In this document: positions 10,754-22,600 of the stretch, one piece after another
How positions within the stretch are numbered: the stretch's first letter is position 1
Layout: each line of letters starts with the position of its first letter
From: Leptasterias polaris
Taxonomy: Eukaryota; Echinodermata; Asteroidea; Forcipulatida; Asteriidae
NCBI GenBank assembly: GCA_037783415.1
Contig: JAZGTN010000119.1
Coordinates: 4,720,001 to 4,784,000 of the forward strand
Direction of reading: 5' to 3'
DNA: 64,000 bases
Notes under the pieces: generated by a model
What the model was told of the DNA's origin: nothing
The model's input: only the letters and a program-made list of their open reading frames with translations
Databases searched by the model: none
Position numbers and translations under genes: made by a program

Positions 10754-13075
10754 GGTGTTGGTAAAAGTCGGAGGTCGGAGCTAGCCGGAGGTACCCGGAG
10801 GTTGCATTTATTACGTGATATGTCATTAAAACTAACTACTCACTCACTTCAAATGACGTTCTAGAGATTCTTTGGCAGTATGGGGGTGGGGATTAACTTC
10901 TATCCCCATGGGTGGGGAGAATTAGCGAAAATTACGTCTCCGGGAGAGCCCAAGTTGCAGTCACACAAGAATAGTATCAGTGTTATAATGTAGTGCAATA
11001 CAACTTGAACACAGTCAATGTCAAAACGCCCTCAAGCGGAAGCAAACGAAGACCACTCTGGCGCTCAATAGACAACAATTCATGCGCCAAGCTAATAATC
11101 ATAATTTGTAACCGCATAGAATCTTTTGAATGTTAACGTTTTGGGGATCGTGCAATTAATAGGATGTGTAATTATAAGAATTTAGCACAACCTGGGGGTT
11201 CTGTGTTTCAACTTTTGTGGATACTTGATGATTTTTATTCATTTAAGTTGGCCCTATTTTACTTGGTGGTAAAGAATGGCTTCACGGAACAGGCAACAAG
11301 TCGGTGTAAACAACATACAAAAAGTGATTATTATTTAGCCGAGATGGTCCAACCCGGAGGTCCCTTTTTAAAGGTTTATTCCTCGTCGGAAAATTATCAA
11401 AAAATCACACAGCACTCTCCATATATGTGACCTTATTTCTATCCAAAAAATAACATGTTCTTTACTTCGGAAAGTTACTTAAAACACGTCTTTTTAAAAG
11501 CCCGTCCTGGAGGGCTCTCTGTGTACATGACACCGTGGTTTGTGTGCTACACACACCAACATAAAGAGATGATTATTTAGCCAAGATGGTTCAACCCGGA
11601 GGTCCATTTTTAAAGGTTTATTCTTCGTCGGAAAATTATCAAAAAATCACACAGCACTCTCCATATATGTGACCTTATTTCTATCCAAAAAAATAACATG
11701 TTCTTTACTTCGGAAAGTTACTTAAAACACGTCTTTTTAAAAGCCCGTCCTGGAGGGCTCTCTGTGTACATGACACCGTGGTTTGTGTGCTACACACACC
11801 ATACATAAAGAGATGATTATTTAGCCAAGATGGTCCAACCCGGAGGTCCATTTTTAAAGGTTTATTACTCGTCGGAAAATTATCCAAAAATCACACAGCA
11901 CTCTCCATATATGTGAACTTATTTCTATCCAAAAAAATAACATGTTCTTTACTTCGGAAAGTTACTTAAAACACGTCTTTTTAAAAGCCCGTCCTGGAGG
12001 GCTCTCTGTGTACATGACACCGTGGTTTGTGTGCTACACACACCATACATAAAGAGATGATTATTTAGCCAAGATGGTTCAACCCGGAGGTCCATTTTTA
12101 AAGGTTTATTCTTCGTCGAAAAATTATCCAAAAATCACACAGCACTCTCCATATATGTGACCTTATTTCTATCCAAAAAAATAACATGTTCTTTACTTCG
12201 AAAAGTTACTTAAAATACGTCTTTTTAAAAGCCCGTCCTGGAGGGCTCTCTGTGTACATGACACCGTGGTTTGTGTGCTACACACACCATACATAAAGAG
12301 ATGATTATTTAGCCAAGATGGTTCAACCCGGAGGTCCATTTTTAAAGGTTTATTCTTCGTCGGAAAATTATCAAAAAAACACACAGCACTCTCCATATAT
12401 GTGACCTTATTTCTATCCAAAAAAATAACATGTTCTTTACTTCGGAAAGTTACTTAAAACACGTCTTTTTAAAAGCCCGTCCTGGAGGGCTCTCTGTGTA
12501 CATGACACCGTGGTTTGTGTGCTACACACACCATACATAAAGAGATGATTATTTAGCCAAGATGGTTCAACCCGGAGGTCCATTTTTAAAGGTTTATTCT
12601 TCGTCGGAAAATTATCCAAAAATCACACAGTACTCTCCATATATGTGACCTTATTTCTATCCAAAAAAATAACATGTTCTTTACTTTGGAAAGTTACTTA
12701 AAATATGTCTTTTTAAAAGCCCGTCCTGGAGGGCTCTCTGTGTACATGACACCGTGGTTTGTGTGCTACACACACCATACATAAAGAGATGATTATTTAG
12801 CCAAGATGGTTCAACCCGGAGGTCCATTTTTAAAGGTTTATTCTTCGTCGGAAAATTATCCAAAAATCACACAGTACTCTCCATATATGTGACCTTATTT
12901 CTATCCAAAAAAATAACATGTTCTTTACTTCGGAAAGTTACTTAAATCACGTCTTTTTAAAAGCTCGTCCTGTAGGACTCTCTGTGTACACCACCCCGTT
13001 GTTGGTGTGCTACACATACACCATACAAAAAGAGATAATTATTTAACCAAGATGGTAAAAGCCGGAGGTCCATTT
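10754..13075. repeat. Left inverted arm of the large element
   Basis: Reverse-complementary to about 26577-29310. The tip 10754-11428 is unique sequence with short GGAGGT-type repeats near the end; 11429-13075 is the tandem array. An 88-codon frame in the tip at 11164-11430 has the same translation in both arms, showing how similar they are. It is not considered a gene. Confidence 0.9.
11429..13075. repeat. 244-bp tandem array, about 7 units
   Basis: Unit starts at about 11429, 11671, 11915, 12159, 12403, 12647 and 12891 give a constant 242-244-bp period. The last unit is diverged and truncated. Since 244 is not a multiple of three, the recurrent 60-codon frames in the units cannot form a long repeated protein. 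Confidence 0.95.
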
Positions 13076-13083
13076 TATAGAAT

Positions 13084-13317
13084 TGCTCTTTTGTTGATCA
13101 ATATATGTTTTCTCTTTTGTTGGTCAAAATATGTTTGCTCTTTTGTTGGTCAAAACAATTTTCTCTTTTGTTGGTCAAAATATTTGTGCTCTTTAGTTGG
13201 TAAAAATATGTTAACCCTTTTGTTGGTAAAAATATGTTTACCCTTTTTGGGGTAAAAATATTTTTGCTCGTTAGTTGGTCAAAACATTTTTGCTCTTTAG
13301 TTGGTCAAAATATTGAC
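13084..13317. repeat. ~27-bp degenerate minisatellite
   Basis: About nine units of the type CTCTTTTGTTGGTCAAAATA, with variants, directly inside the left arm. No counterpart is seen next to the right arm. Confidence 0.8.
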
Positions 13318-15190
13318 CATCTTTTGTTGGGTTTTCATTTGTTGTCAACCATTACAGTTGGTAATGTTTAAGTTTTATAATTTTGGGTAATTTTTCAATA
13401 ATTGGTTTTTACTTTTTTAGCAAGCACTGTTGTTATTAACTTATCCCCACTTGTGTTGCTTGTATTGCTTTTAAATCATTTTTGGTGCACTGCGTTCCTT
13501 TTTGAAGGGCTGATGTTTTGAGGTTGGTATTTTTCAAAATAAAAACAAAAAGTAATGATTAAGCTAGTTAAAACACTTTTATTCCACTCTGATTCAACTG
13601 AATAACAACATGGAAATGATTGGGGAGGGGGAGGTCAGCAAAAGAAACACCAATGTTACCCTTTGTATCACTCAGTGTATTTTTGTTCAACTAAAACGCT
13701 CTTGTGTGAAAAGAAATGAACCGAACCGTACAATTTTTGATTAATCTATGATGGTCACAAGCAAATAATCACCTTGCATAAAACAACTAGGGGGTTTGTA
13801 TACAACCAGATACACTTGGGGCAAAGGTAACCGAAGAATGTGGTTTGGTTTCTGAAAACGAACATTTAATAATGTGGTGATTTCAAGAATCTCCTGTGCT
13901 CCAATCAGTAGTTACAATAGATCGAGGGCGCTGTGTATTGTTGACGTGTCAGAGGTCAAGATGCGGATTAACACGTGGTTGTCAAGGGTACACTACGGGC
14001 TTCAAATAGGTCGTGAATAAGTAATTGGGGTCAAACTGAATTATAACTTTCTTATGTGGCGGTTGTATTAAAGTATACGGGGTGTAATTAATTAATTATT
14101 AATACTTTGAGTATTTAGGGATCGATCAGGAGGAATTCACCAGTCTTCCAGTCTTCTGTGTGAGTCACTCTTTTTTTGGTGACTGCGCAGTAATCGGTGG
14201 GTCAAGCTGCAGGTGGGGTGGTTTCCCGCTTGGGGAAAACGGCCTCTTTCTGCTACGGGCCTTTCAGGCAGCTACCTGCTTTGACTTATTTGAGCCATAA
14301 ATTACTCTTTGGAGGGCCAAATCATGCCTTAAGAGTATGTTCTACAAGAGGTAGTTCTTCCTGGTTTACCCCAGCACTGGCTGGTAAGTGATACATATTT
14401 ATAAAAGCTGTTGTTATAGAATTACTTGAAAAGTGACACGAATTGTGAACGTGTAAAATTACCTTTCAAATGTATAACGTTATGGCACCTTGTACCTTGT
14501 TTGAACACAGTTTGGTTGGCTGTATTTACAGGTTTTCTTTGAGGGATAAATAAAACAACATATTGCAATACCCCGAACAACGACTCCACACCGAGTTTCA
14601 CTACATTAACAACATTCTTGGAAGCAGTATTGGCTCTGAAAAGAGCCGGTTGGTTTTGAAAGACCTGCTACTGACTGCCCGTGACGAAATCGTTGTGTTG
14701 CAAAGTCAATGAAGCTATCAATCCATCCTGTGTAGATGATGCCTTTCCCCCTTCAACATACTGTTGTTTCTCAAACAGAATAACTACCACAGAGCCAACA
14801 TTCTCTCTGTCATGGTTACATGAACATCACACATCAACGGTCTGCAACACCCAAATTACGTCCACACCATCCATCTTTGATTGTGGTTTGTGCCTGTGAC
14901 TTGCTATGTCCGAATGTATGGTACACTTTGCATTATGGGTAAAATGTTTCCACGAGGAGCAGTTTACCTCATTTTCAGTTAATTTTCACCTCCTGTTGAG
15001 CAAAAGTTACATAATGTTGTTTAACCCACTTCAGGAGTGATTTTCCCCTGCTATGGTTTGTTTGGACCAATTCCAAGTTTTTAGAAAGTGCGCGATTAAC
15101 ACATAGGTTTTAGAACTGCATAAAAACTGCAAGTTGTTATTAAAGAACAAAATCTTTTATCCAAGAAAGCTGTTGGCCCAGGCCAGTGAT
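13318..15190. other. No confident gene; one exon-like stretch
   Basis: Mostly non-coding interior of the large element. At 14197-14386 a plus-strand open stretch ends in a good splice donor (CTGGCTG|GTAAGTG) and could be an exon, but its translation matches nothing I recognise. A minus-strand open stretch of about 40 codons lies at about 14670-14835, upstream of the histone-type signal, and is not histone-like. Confidence 0.3.
14613..14647 (-). promoter_or_regulatory. Histone-type mRNA 3' processing signal (stem-loop plus HDE)
   Basis: On the minus strand 14647-14632 reads GGCTCTTTTCAGAGCC, which matches the metazoan replication-dependent histone stem-loop consensus (6-bp stem, 4-base loop). 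About ten bases downstream is CCAAGAATG (14621-14613), close to the purine-rich histone downstream element CAAGAAAGA recognised by U7 snRNP, at the expected spacing. No histone coding sequence precedes it. It may be an orphan 3' end of a lost or captured histone gene. Confidence 0.6.
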
Positions 15191-15221
15191 TCACAAATTA
15201 TTTGGGAGGGTTACACATTGG

Positions 15222-15780
15222 ATTAGGTTGAGCTTCAACCCAAAACCAAGGTTAAAACAAGCCTTAATGTTGGTTAAACACCTTTAAACCAATATAATGA
15301 AGAACAAGAGACCATTGTTGGTGTTAAGGTAAAACCAAGTAGGCCTATATCGTACCAAGTGATCTGGTTAAATGATTTTTCTACATGACCAATTACCATG
15401 GGAAGTTTTAACCATGACGGTTGGGCTTATTGTAGTCACCCAAATTTTCTGGTTGAGCTTTAACCAAAAACAAAGTTTAAAAACAACACTTTTAAACCAA
15501 TATAATGGAAAACAAGAGACCATTTGTTGGTTCTTAGGTAAAACAGAGTGTCTTTTACCAAGGGATGGTTAAAATATTTTTCTAAATGACCAATTACTAA
15601 GGAAGTTTTAACCTTCAGGGTTGGGCTAATTGCAGTCACCCAATAGGCTTAGATTAACCAATAACAGGTATTTTGAAATTGACCAGCTCAGCTCATGTAA
15701 GTTGGGTAAATATTTAAAACTTACACCAATAATGGGATCATAATCGACCAAACGTTGGTCAAAATTACTTTACCCAATAA
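15222..15780. repeat. Tandem ~200-bp repeat rich in TTGGTTAAA/TTTAACC
   Basis: Two diverged units (about 15222-15440 and 15451-15645) share AACCAATATAATG, AACAAGAGACCA, GACCAATTAC, AGGAAGTTTTAACC and GTCACCCAA. The rest, to 15780, continues the same motif style. A related fragment lies at 45973-46085. Probably part of a MITE family. Confidence 0.65.
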
Positions 15781-15929
15781 TTTTTACCGGGACAAAGACG
15801 TCCTGGTTTCGTGCGGTTCGATACGGTATAGTATGACACTTAGCAGCTTGAACTTATTTGCATCAGTATAGACTAACAAGTCCAGGCACAGAACTATACT
15901 CGGGATTGTTTACCGTAGCCTAGCTAGGG

Positions 15930-16137
15930 CTGAATTTGTGTGCTTTCAGATGCCAATAATGAGTGAGAAATTACCTTTTTCTCAAAAACTAGGTTTGTTT
16001 TATACTTCAGAGGGAGTCGTTTCTCAAAATGTTTTATACTAGCAACAGCTTTCCATTGCTCTTTACCTAGTAAGTTTTTATATGCCAACAATTTTTTTGA
16101 GTAATTACCAATAGTGTCCAGTGCCTTTAAAAGGCAC
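15930..16137 (-). repeat. Echinoderm-type dispersed repeat (GGCACTGGACACTATTGG family)
   Basis: On the minus strand the copy starts AAAGGCACTGGACACTATTG and continues through GTAATTACTCAAAA to about 15930. I recognise this from memory as a repeat abundant in sea-star sequence. A second, more diverged copy is at 47219-47585. Non-coding. Confidence 0.6.
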
Positions 16138-16433
16138 ATGTGGTTAAGCAGTTTCTATTTCGTGATAATTAGTTAACACAGTTTAATGTTACTTCAGTTA
16201 CTTGAAATTTAATGAGTGTTTTGTTCCTTAATCTTGCAGGTTTTACGTGAACATACTACATAGTAAACCTAGTGAACAGTGAATACAGTAGATACAGGAG
16301 AGAGTTGTAACCTGAGAACTTAGAGGAAACTGTACAAGTTGAGAAGAGTAATAAAAGACAAGACCTGTACAAACTGATACAACTCTCAAGAATTTATTGT
16401 CGTGTACACTTTGTACATGTAGCCGCCACACTC

Positions 16434-18480
16434 CGTAATCTAAATGACAAACGTAAAGATATCATGATAATGGGAGACTTCAACTATAGAGATGTGAAAT
16501 GGGAGACCATACAAGCGGAATCAAGTAAATCAGAAGCATTTCTAGATGTCATTCAAGATAATTTATGGACACAGCATGTAACCCAACCTTGCCGACAAGG
16601 AATGAGTCACTGCTGGACTTAGTGATAACAGAACCCCAGAAATGGTCGACAGAAATTTCAGTACATGTTGAAATGGACATTGAACTTCCATCAACCCAGA
16701 AACAGCAACACCAAAACATGACTTCAAAAACCCAACTTATAACAAAATAAGAGAGGAACTGGATTAGATAAATTGGGTGGAAAGACTCCAAAAATGCTCA
16801 ACAGAACAGGCCTAGGACAAGACTAAAACTATACTACATGACATGATCAAACTACATGCGCCTATTAATCAGCCGAAGGAAAAAAATAATAATCTGGCTC
16901 ACAAAAAAGGCACTTAAAGCTGTACGACATAAGAAGAGAGCATGGAGGAAATACCAAGAGAGGAAATCAAACAAGACTAAGCAACACTATGAAAATTGTC
17001 ATAGTGAAGCAAAAAGAGAAATAAGAATAGCCAAACGAGACTTTGAAAGGAATATCGCTAAAAACATCAAAGAAGATCCAAAGAGCTTCTACTCATATGT
17101 ACGGTCAAAGCAAAAGGTTAAGGACTCAGTAGGACCGCTGAAGACAAAGTCAGATGAATTAATCTCACCAGGCAAAGAGAGTGCTGACACCCTCAACAAT
17201 TTCTTTGCGTCCGTGTTTACAGAGGAAGCACCGGGTATGACGATGCCAACAGAAATGTTCAAATTAACCATTTGACAACAAACTACAAGACATAGTGATT
17301 ACCCAAGAAAATGTTAAAAGTAAACTTGACAAACTTGACCCATCAAAACCATCAGGTTCAGATGGTATCCCACCTAGCATATTGAAAGAACTTTCCAACG
17401 AGCTATGTGCACCACTCACATCAATATTTAAGCAGTCAATAGCCGGAAGACTGGCGAACTGCAAAAAGATCTTCAAAAAGGTCTCAAGATCACAGCCAGG
17501 GAATTACAGACCGATAAGTTTAACATCAGTGGTAGGGAAAGTTCTAGAGAGTATCATCCGAGACCAAGTTACAGACCGCTTTCGTAAAGGAAAATCATGC
17601 ACAACAAATTTACTGGAACACCTACTAAGCTTGTTGATGACGGTGCTCCTGTTGATGTTGTGTACCTGGACCTAGCTAAAGCCTTCGATAAGGTTCCACA
17701 CAGGCGACTAAAGCAGCAAAAATCAAGGCCCACGGCATTGACTGGAAAGCTTTAACATGGATAGAGGCATGGTTAGTATTAACCATGTAGTGATATGAGT
17801 CTAGGAAGTAATTAAGGCGATATACGATGGTTGCTTTCCTAGCTCAAGAGTAAGTAAATTCGCAGACGACGCCAAACGTTGTCATGCGGTGCAGACAAAA
17901 CATGAAGTTGACACATATGCAGAGCGACATCAACCAGCTCAAATCATGGGCAGAGAAGTGGCAAATGCAATTCAATGCTGAAAAATGTGGAATTATGCAT
18001 TTTGGGTTCAACAGCCCAAATCATCTACAACATGGGGGAGACTGGAGTGAAGGAAACCACTGAAGAAAAAGATCTCGGGGTTTGGATACACAAATCCCTA
18101 AAAGTTTCCACTCGGTGTGCAGCTGCATCAAAGAAAGCAAACAGAGTCATGGGGATGATCAAGATAAATTTTGTATTTCGAAGCAAAATTGTCATCCTCC
18201 AATTATACAAGTCGCTTGTTCGCCTATACACCTAGATTACTGTATGCAGGTATGGAGCCCCTATCTAACCAAAGCCAAAAAAATTCTTGAAAAGGTACAC
18301 GCCCGTCTCATAACAAGTCTAAAGGACCTACGTACGAGACCAGGCTGACCCGATTAAACCTCACAACACTCGAAGACAAAAGGAAGAAAGGAGATCTCAT
18401 TGAAACGTACCGCATCATGACACAAATTGATAAGATTTACCCAAACACAATGTGTAAAAAAAGCAGAGTACCAGGGCAGT
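16434..18480 (+). pseudogene. CR1-like LINE ORF2, broken
   Basis: Successive plus-strand frames carry a non-LTR retrotransposon polyprotein in order: endonuclease C-terminal part (IMGDFNYRDVKWE near 16468; NESLLDLVITEPQKW), a basic linker (KKRAWRKYQ, AKREIRIAKRDFE, SFYSYVRSKQKV; 16856-17272), reverse transcriptase start (SKPSGSDGIPPSILKE, NYRPISLTSVVGKVLE; 17295-17590), motif A (YLDLAKAFDKVPHR near 17665) and motif C (KFADDAKR near 17855). The C-terminal part follows (WAEKWQMQFNAEKC; LDYCMQVWSPYL; LNLTTLEDKRKKGDLIETYR). Several frameshifts separate these parts, and motif B (VPQG) is missing between about 17760 and 17850. Domain order and wording resemble the CR1/L2 group. Dead copy, nested inside the large inverted-repeat element. 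Confidence 0.9.
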
Positions 18481-18489
18481 GGCTGAAAC

Positions 18490-18882
18490 ATAATCAAAAT
18501 TATCGAAGAAATCAATGCTAGCACTTGGTGCTCTGTAAAAGGCACCAACCAAAATTTGGGATCTGTGAATGTTGTGCTTTCTTTCAATCCACACGCTTTC
18601 CAAAGCCTCAGACTCAAGACTTTCTCGCCTGGTGAACTTAACATCATTAGATACATATGTAACTACACCGCCACCATGTCTATTTCTGTCAGTTCTTACT
18701 AAGAAACTGTCGATACAGATTTCATCATCCGAGATACTAGAAGCGCACAACGTTTCATTCTGACAAATGACATCATGTCTATGTTTTAGTAGGTGACGAA
18801 GCTCATCTATTTTACTGACTAGGCTATGAATGTTAAGCTGACCAAATTTGATACCTTTTGTTGTAATTGGAGGAACCATCAA
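18490..18882 (-). pseudogene. LINE endonuclease N-terminal fragment
   Basis: A minus-strand frame encodes the start of an APE-type endonuclease: IKFGQLNIHSLVSKIDELRH, then the catalytic-region glutamate in VICQNETL, RTDRNRHGGGVVTYVSNDV and ILVGAFYRAPSAS, after which the match stops near 18490. It faces the neighbouring plus-strand LINE tail to tail. It covers the half of the endonuclease missing from that copy, but the wording differs, so I treat it as a separate insertion. Confidence 0.8.
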
Positions 18883-19656
18883 TTAAGTCATTGTAAGTAG
18901 CATGAGGAACTTGAAATGTGTTGTTTACGGGCTTAGATGGTGTCTGTTCTGGGTGTGAAGTTTCTGGTACCGAATCCATTCCGACTCTTGTGTCGGGAGG
19001 GGGGATAGGGAGCGACTCGATCGAACTTGTGTCTGTGACATTGCTGGAAAATGTTACACCACAAAAGCTTGTTAAAACAGTCGATCAAGTTAGGCTATAC
19101 TTTGAAGAAAAAAGAGACCATAGTTTGCATGCACGAATTTTAAGAAAAAACAATACAAAGGGTAATACAAATTCCTCTATTGCGGTTGCAGATCACTGTG
19201 AAACATGTCACACTTCATAAACTTATTTATTACATGAAGGATTGAAGAAAATGTTACACCACAAAGCTTGTTAACAGTCGTTATCAAGTTACTTAAAAAA
19301 AAAAATAGTTTGCATTCACTCTTACTTATAAGGAAGAAAACAACAAAGGGTCAATCAAATTTATATTACGGTTCCACTTCACTTATTTACACACAATATT
19401 GATAGGAATTGTTACGCTACGAAGGTTGATAACACTAAATTGACAGAACGGTTATTTTTCTAGCGTTAACGTTGCGTAATCTTCATGCAAACGTATTTTC
19501 ATGACACTCGTTTTGCACGAGGTACAGGTTTTGCGGCAATTTTTTGGTGACACTTAGTTAAGCTTGAAAAGATCACGAGGGAAATAAATCAGAAGTCTAA
19601 GCACGTAATCAAAAACTGAAAAACGTATAATCGAAATATATGACCAGGTAATTGTC
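18883..19656. other. Non-coding, with a diverged ~200-bp tandem repeat
   Basis: About 19044-19185, 19248-19375 and a third partial near 19408 share GTTACACCACAAAGCTTGTT and CAAAGGGT motifs, a degenerate tandem repeat. The minus-strand sequence nearest 18883 probably continues the LINE 5' region. This lies just 3' of the transposase gene. Confidence 0.5.
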
Positions 19657-22600
19657 TCACAGGTTACTGTTCACACTACATTTTTCGCACATCCAATGGC
19701 TTTCATCAACTGACTTCTTAGCCATTCCGCTGTGCGAAATACACTCGACGTGTAGCCAATCGAGACAACCCTCACAGAACAGCATTTTTCTTGGCTTTGA
19801 TGGCTTCAAACATGCATCACCTATGTAGCATGTTGACCACGTAGCTTCAATTAGACCCGTTTTGATACTTGTTAAATATGACATGGTATCATTGCCACGT
19901 GGTGGCTGCCTACATATTTTCAGTTTATCGGCGCAACTTAATTCAGGTGTCGGTACTTCAATTTTGGGCATTTTTCTGAATGAAACGCGTACCGATCGTC
20001 TAGTCCATGTGTCGTACAAAGGGGAATCATCGTTTAACAAAGTGTCTGCAATCCAGTCTCTCATTCGTGGCATGTCTGATTGAGAGTAACAGCCATACTT
20101 GCCGCGTATTATTGCGTGTGCTGCAGCACATACGAACACACCACAATCATCCCCATTTCCCTGGTAGGGTGTATCGATTGGTGAATAAACGCACCAGTCA
20201 GAAATGTCAAACGACTTGCCGTATGTGGCAGTGACAAGTGCTTGATACATGTCTAAAAATTGAGCGGCACTCAAAAAGTTATCCCCATGCATCGAGTCTA
20301 CTATAATAAGCTGGCGCAACTTCCTCACCAGAACAACAAGTATCCAATGGTTTCCTCGTACTAACAGTGGGCAAAGCCATACATCCTTTTCAAACACACG
20401 ATGAACGAGAGACCATTTCATGACAAACTCTACTTCACCTTTCTCCCAAGCAGCGAACACATGAGAGTCTGCAACAAGGAACTTAACTGCACTCTCATCC
20501 GTTTGCTGCAAATTACATTTTTCCAAGAATGCCAAAATTACAGCTTCTGTCAGCCAGCAGGCCGGCAACAACGAAGCAAGATCTGTCAAGTTGACATGGA
20601 ATGGGCCCACCACGCAGATAACGGATGCCCCCCTTTTAACCTTTTCAAGTTTGAAAGGGCAAATTGTCCAAGGAGTGTCAGTTTTCGGGCCGATTCTATC
20701 TGATTGAAATTGATCATTTGGTGAGCTGACTCTTTCAGAGTTATTTTGAACAAATGGTACATTTGTGGAGTTTGGTGTGGAAGTCACTACTGGGGTAAAG
20801 TTTTCATCAAATGACGACGACGGGATGATTGGCGACGATGGAGGAGATCCTTCACTCATGTTCCAGGTATCTTCTGCCATCGTTGCCTGAATTGAGTCTG
20901 GGGCACACGTGATGTCTAGATCATCAACTCTTGGTTTTTTTCGACCTGATCGTTTCTTTTGGCGCTTGTTCTTTTTCAAAGTGGACAAATTCACATGGTT
21001 TTTGCCTCTTACTCCAGGGGGCATACCGACTGCCAGCCTACAAGCAATTATGTGATAGCAGGTTCCTTTAGAGAGACAAGGGCAGAACTCTGCAGGAAAG
21101 AGCGTTACCGAGTAGTAAGTTCCTTTGGAACCCTGGACTAAAAATACGCTCTTCTCAGCAATGCAAGTTATTTTTTTGTTTTGGATGACCATCTGAGCAA
21201 GGCTTAACTGGCTCCTGCTATCAGAGTTGCTCGATGTTTCTTTAGGGGCCATTACCTTTGCATCCATTACAGCTTGTACAACGTTATCAGGGTTACTCAA
21301 CATGTAGGGGAAAACTGTCTCTGAGACACTACGTTTAAAGTTTGCATGATTAGATTTCAGTCTGAAATTTCCTAGACAACAAAAGCCACGAAGTATTTCA
21401 TTGTAGTAGAATTTTTGCAGGTAGAACAAAATTAGTACCATGTTGTCGAGGGCGACCTCCTTCCTGTCAACAACTCGTTTTAGGACGGCATTGAAGCTTT
21501 CGCTGGCATTAGTCGTGATACCGGAATCGCTTGTATAAATGTTCAGACGCTCCAAAACCCATCTACCAGCTGAAGAAAGGATTGCCGGTTCAAGCTCTAA
21601 AAGAAAGTAGTCAAGAAAAGCTTGACTCCATTGAACCTTTAGTCTATCTCTAACTTCATGATACTCATTTTGTGTTGTACACATTAGTAGCTCTTTCACA
21701 TGCTTTCTGTAAGCCTGACAATCCCCTGTTTTTCCTCCATGTTTTTTCAGCCAGTACTTAATGTCTGCTAGAAAATGATTCCAACAAAACACTTGTCTTG
21801 CCCATGGCCATTCAGTTTGAAAGGCATTGGTGATGGCCTTTTCACGGTCCGTGATAATTACCGGTTTATACTTCCTCAATTGGGGACATTTGGCACTCAA
21901 AACCTTCAGAAATTGACGGTGGTTCCCTTCTAACTTTTTATCATGTACCATGATAGCAACTGGGAGAACGGGGTCACTTACAAACAAGGTATGTCGCATT
22001 GTCAATGCAGAAACATAAAAATCACCCAAATTGAAAGTTGTGTCGTATGACAGCACGAGGGTGTCTTCTGATTTGCCAAGTTTGCAGAGTTCTTCTAACA
22101 TCTCCGGCAGACCAACACAGACAACCAGTTCCGGAAGAATAGTAAAGTGGCAAATGAAATCATCTAATTGTTCATCGAGCTGGTACACATTAAACATTTC
22201 GTCATGTGACAGCCGTTTCTTTTCCTTTTCAAACTTGACCTTATTTCTCACTTGTGCTGTATCTTTCGGATGCAATACGGGCACACTTTCGGACGGAACA
22301 TGAGTGGAAGTTAGGTTTTTGTAAATAGTATGAGGATTCCTGATCTCTGCATCTTCTGCCACTTTATTTAAGACAGAAGGGCAAGTTCTCACGTGAGGAC
22401 GAGTGGGATGCCTTTTGGCATTGCCATGTGGATTATTTTCATTCTCATAGGCTGCTTTTTCATTGCCCAAGTACTGAATTAGCACAAGAGCGCTAGGTCC
22501 ACGGACAAGATGAAATGCATGTCGTTTAAAGGTAGCACCAGTAGCATTGGAACAACTGTGGTATAGTTTTCGCAACCGTGCATCTTCCTTATTTGGATAC

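Noticed and set aside
14650..14900. Histone gene upstream of the stem-loop
   Set aside because: The minus-strand translation before the signal (FVTGSQ-stop) matches no histone C-terminus I know.
16434..18882. 5' inversion of one LINE by twin priming
   Set aside because: The inverted 5' piece lies on the 3' side of the main body, opposite to what twin priming produces.
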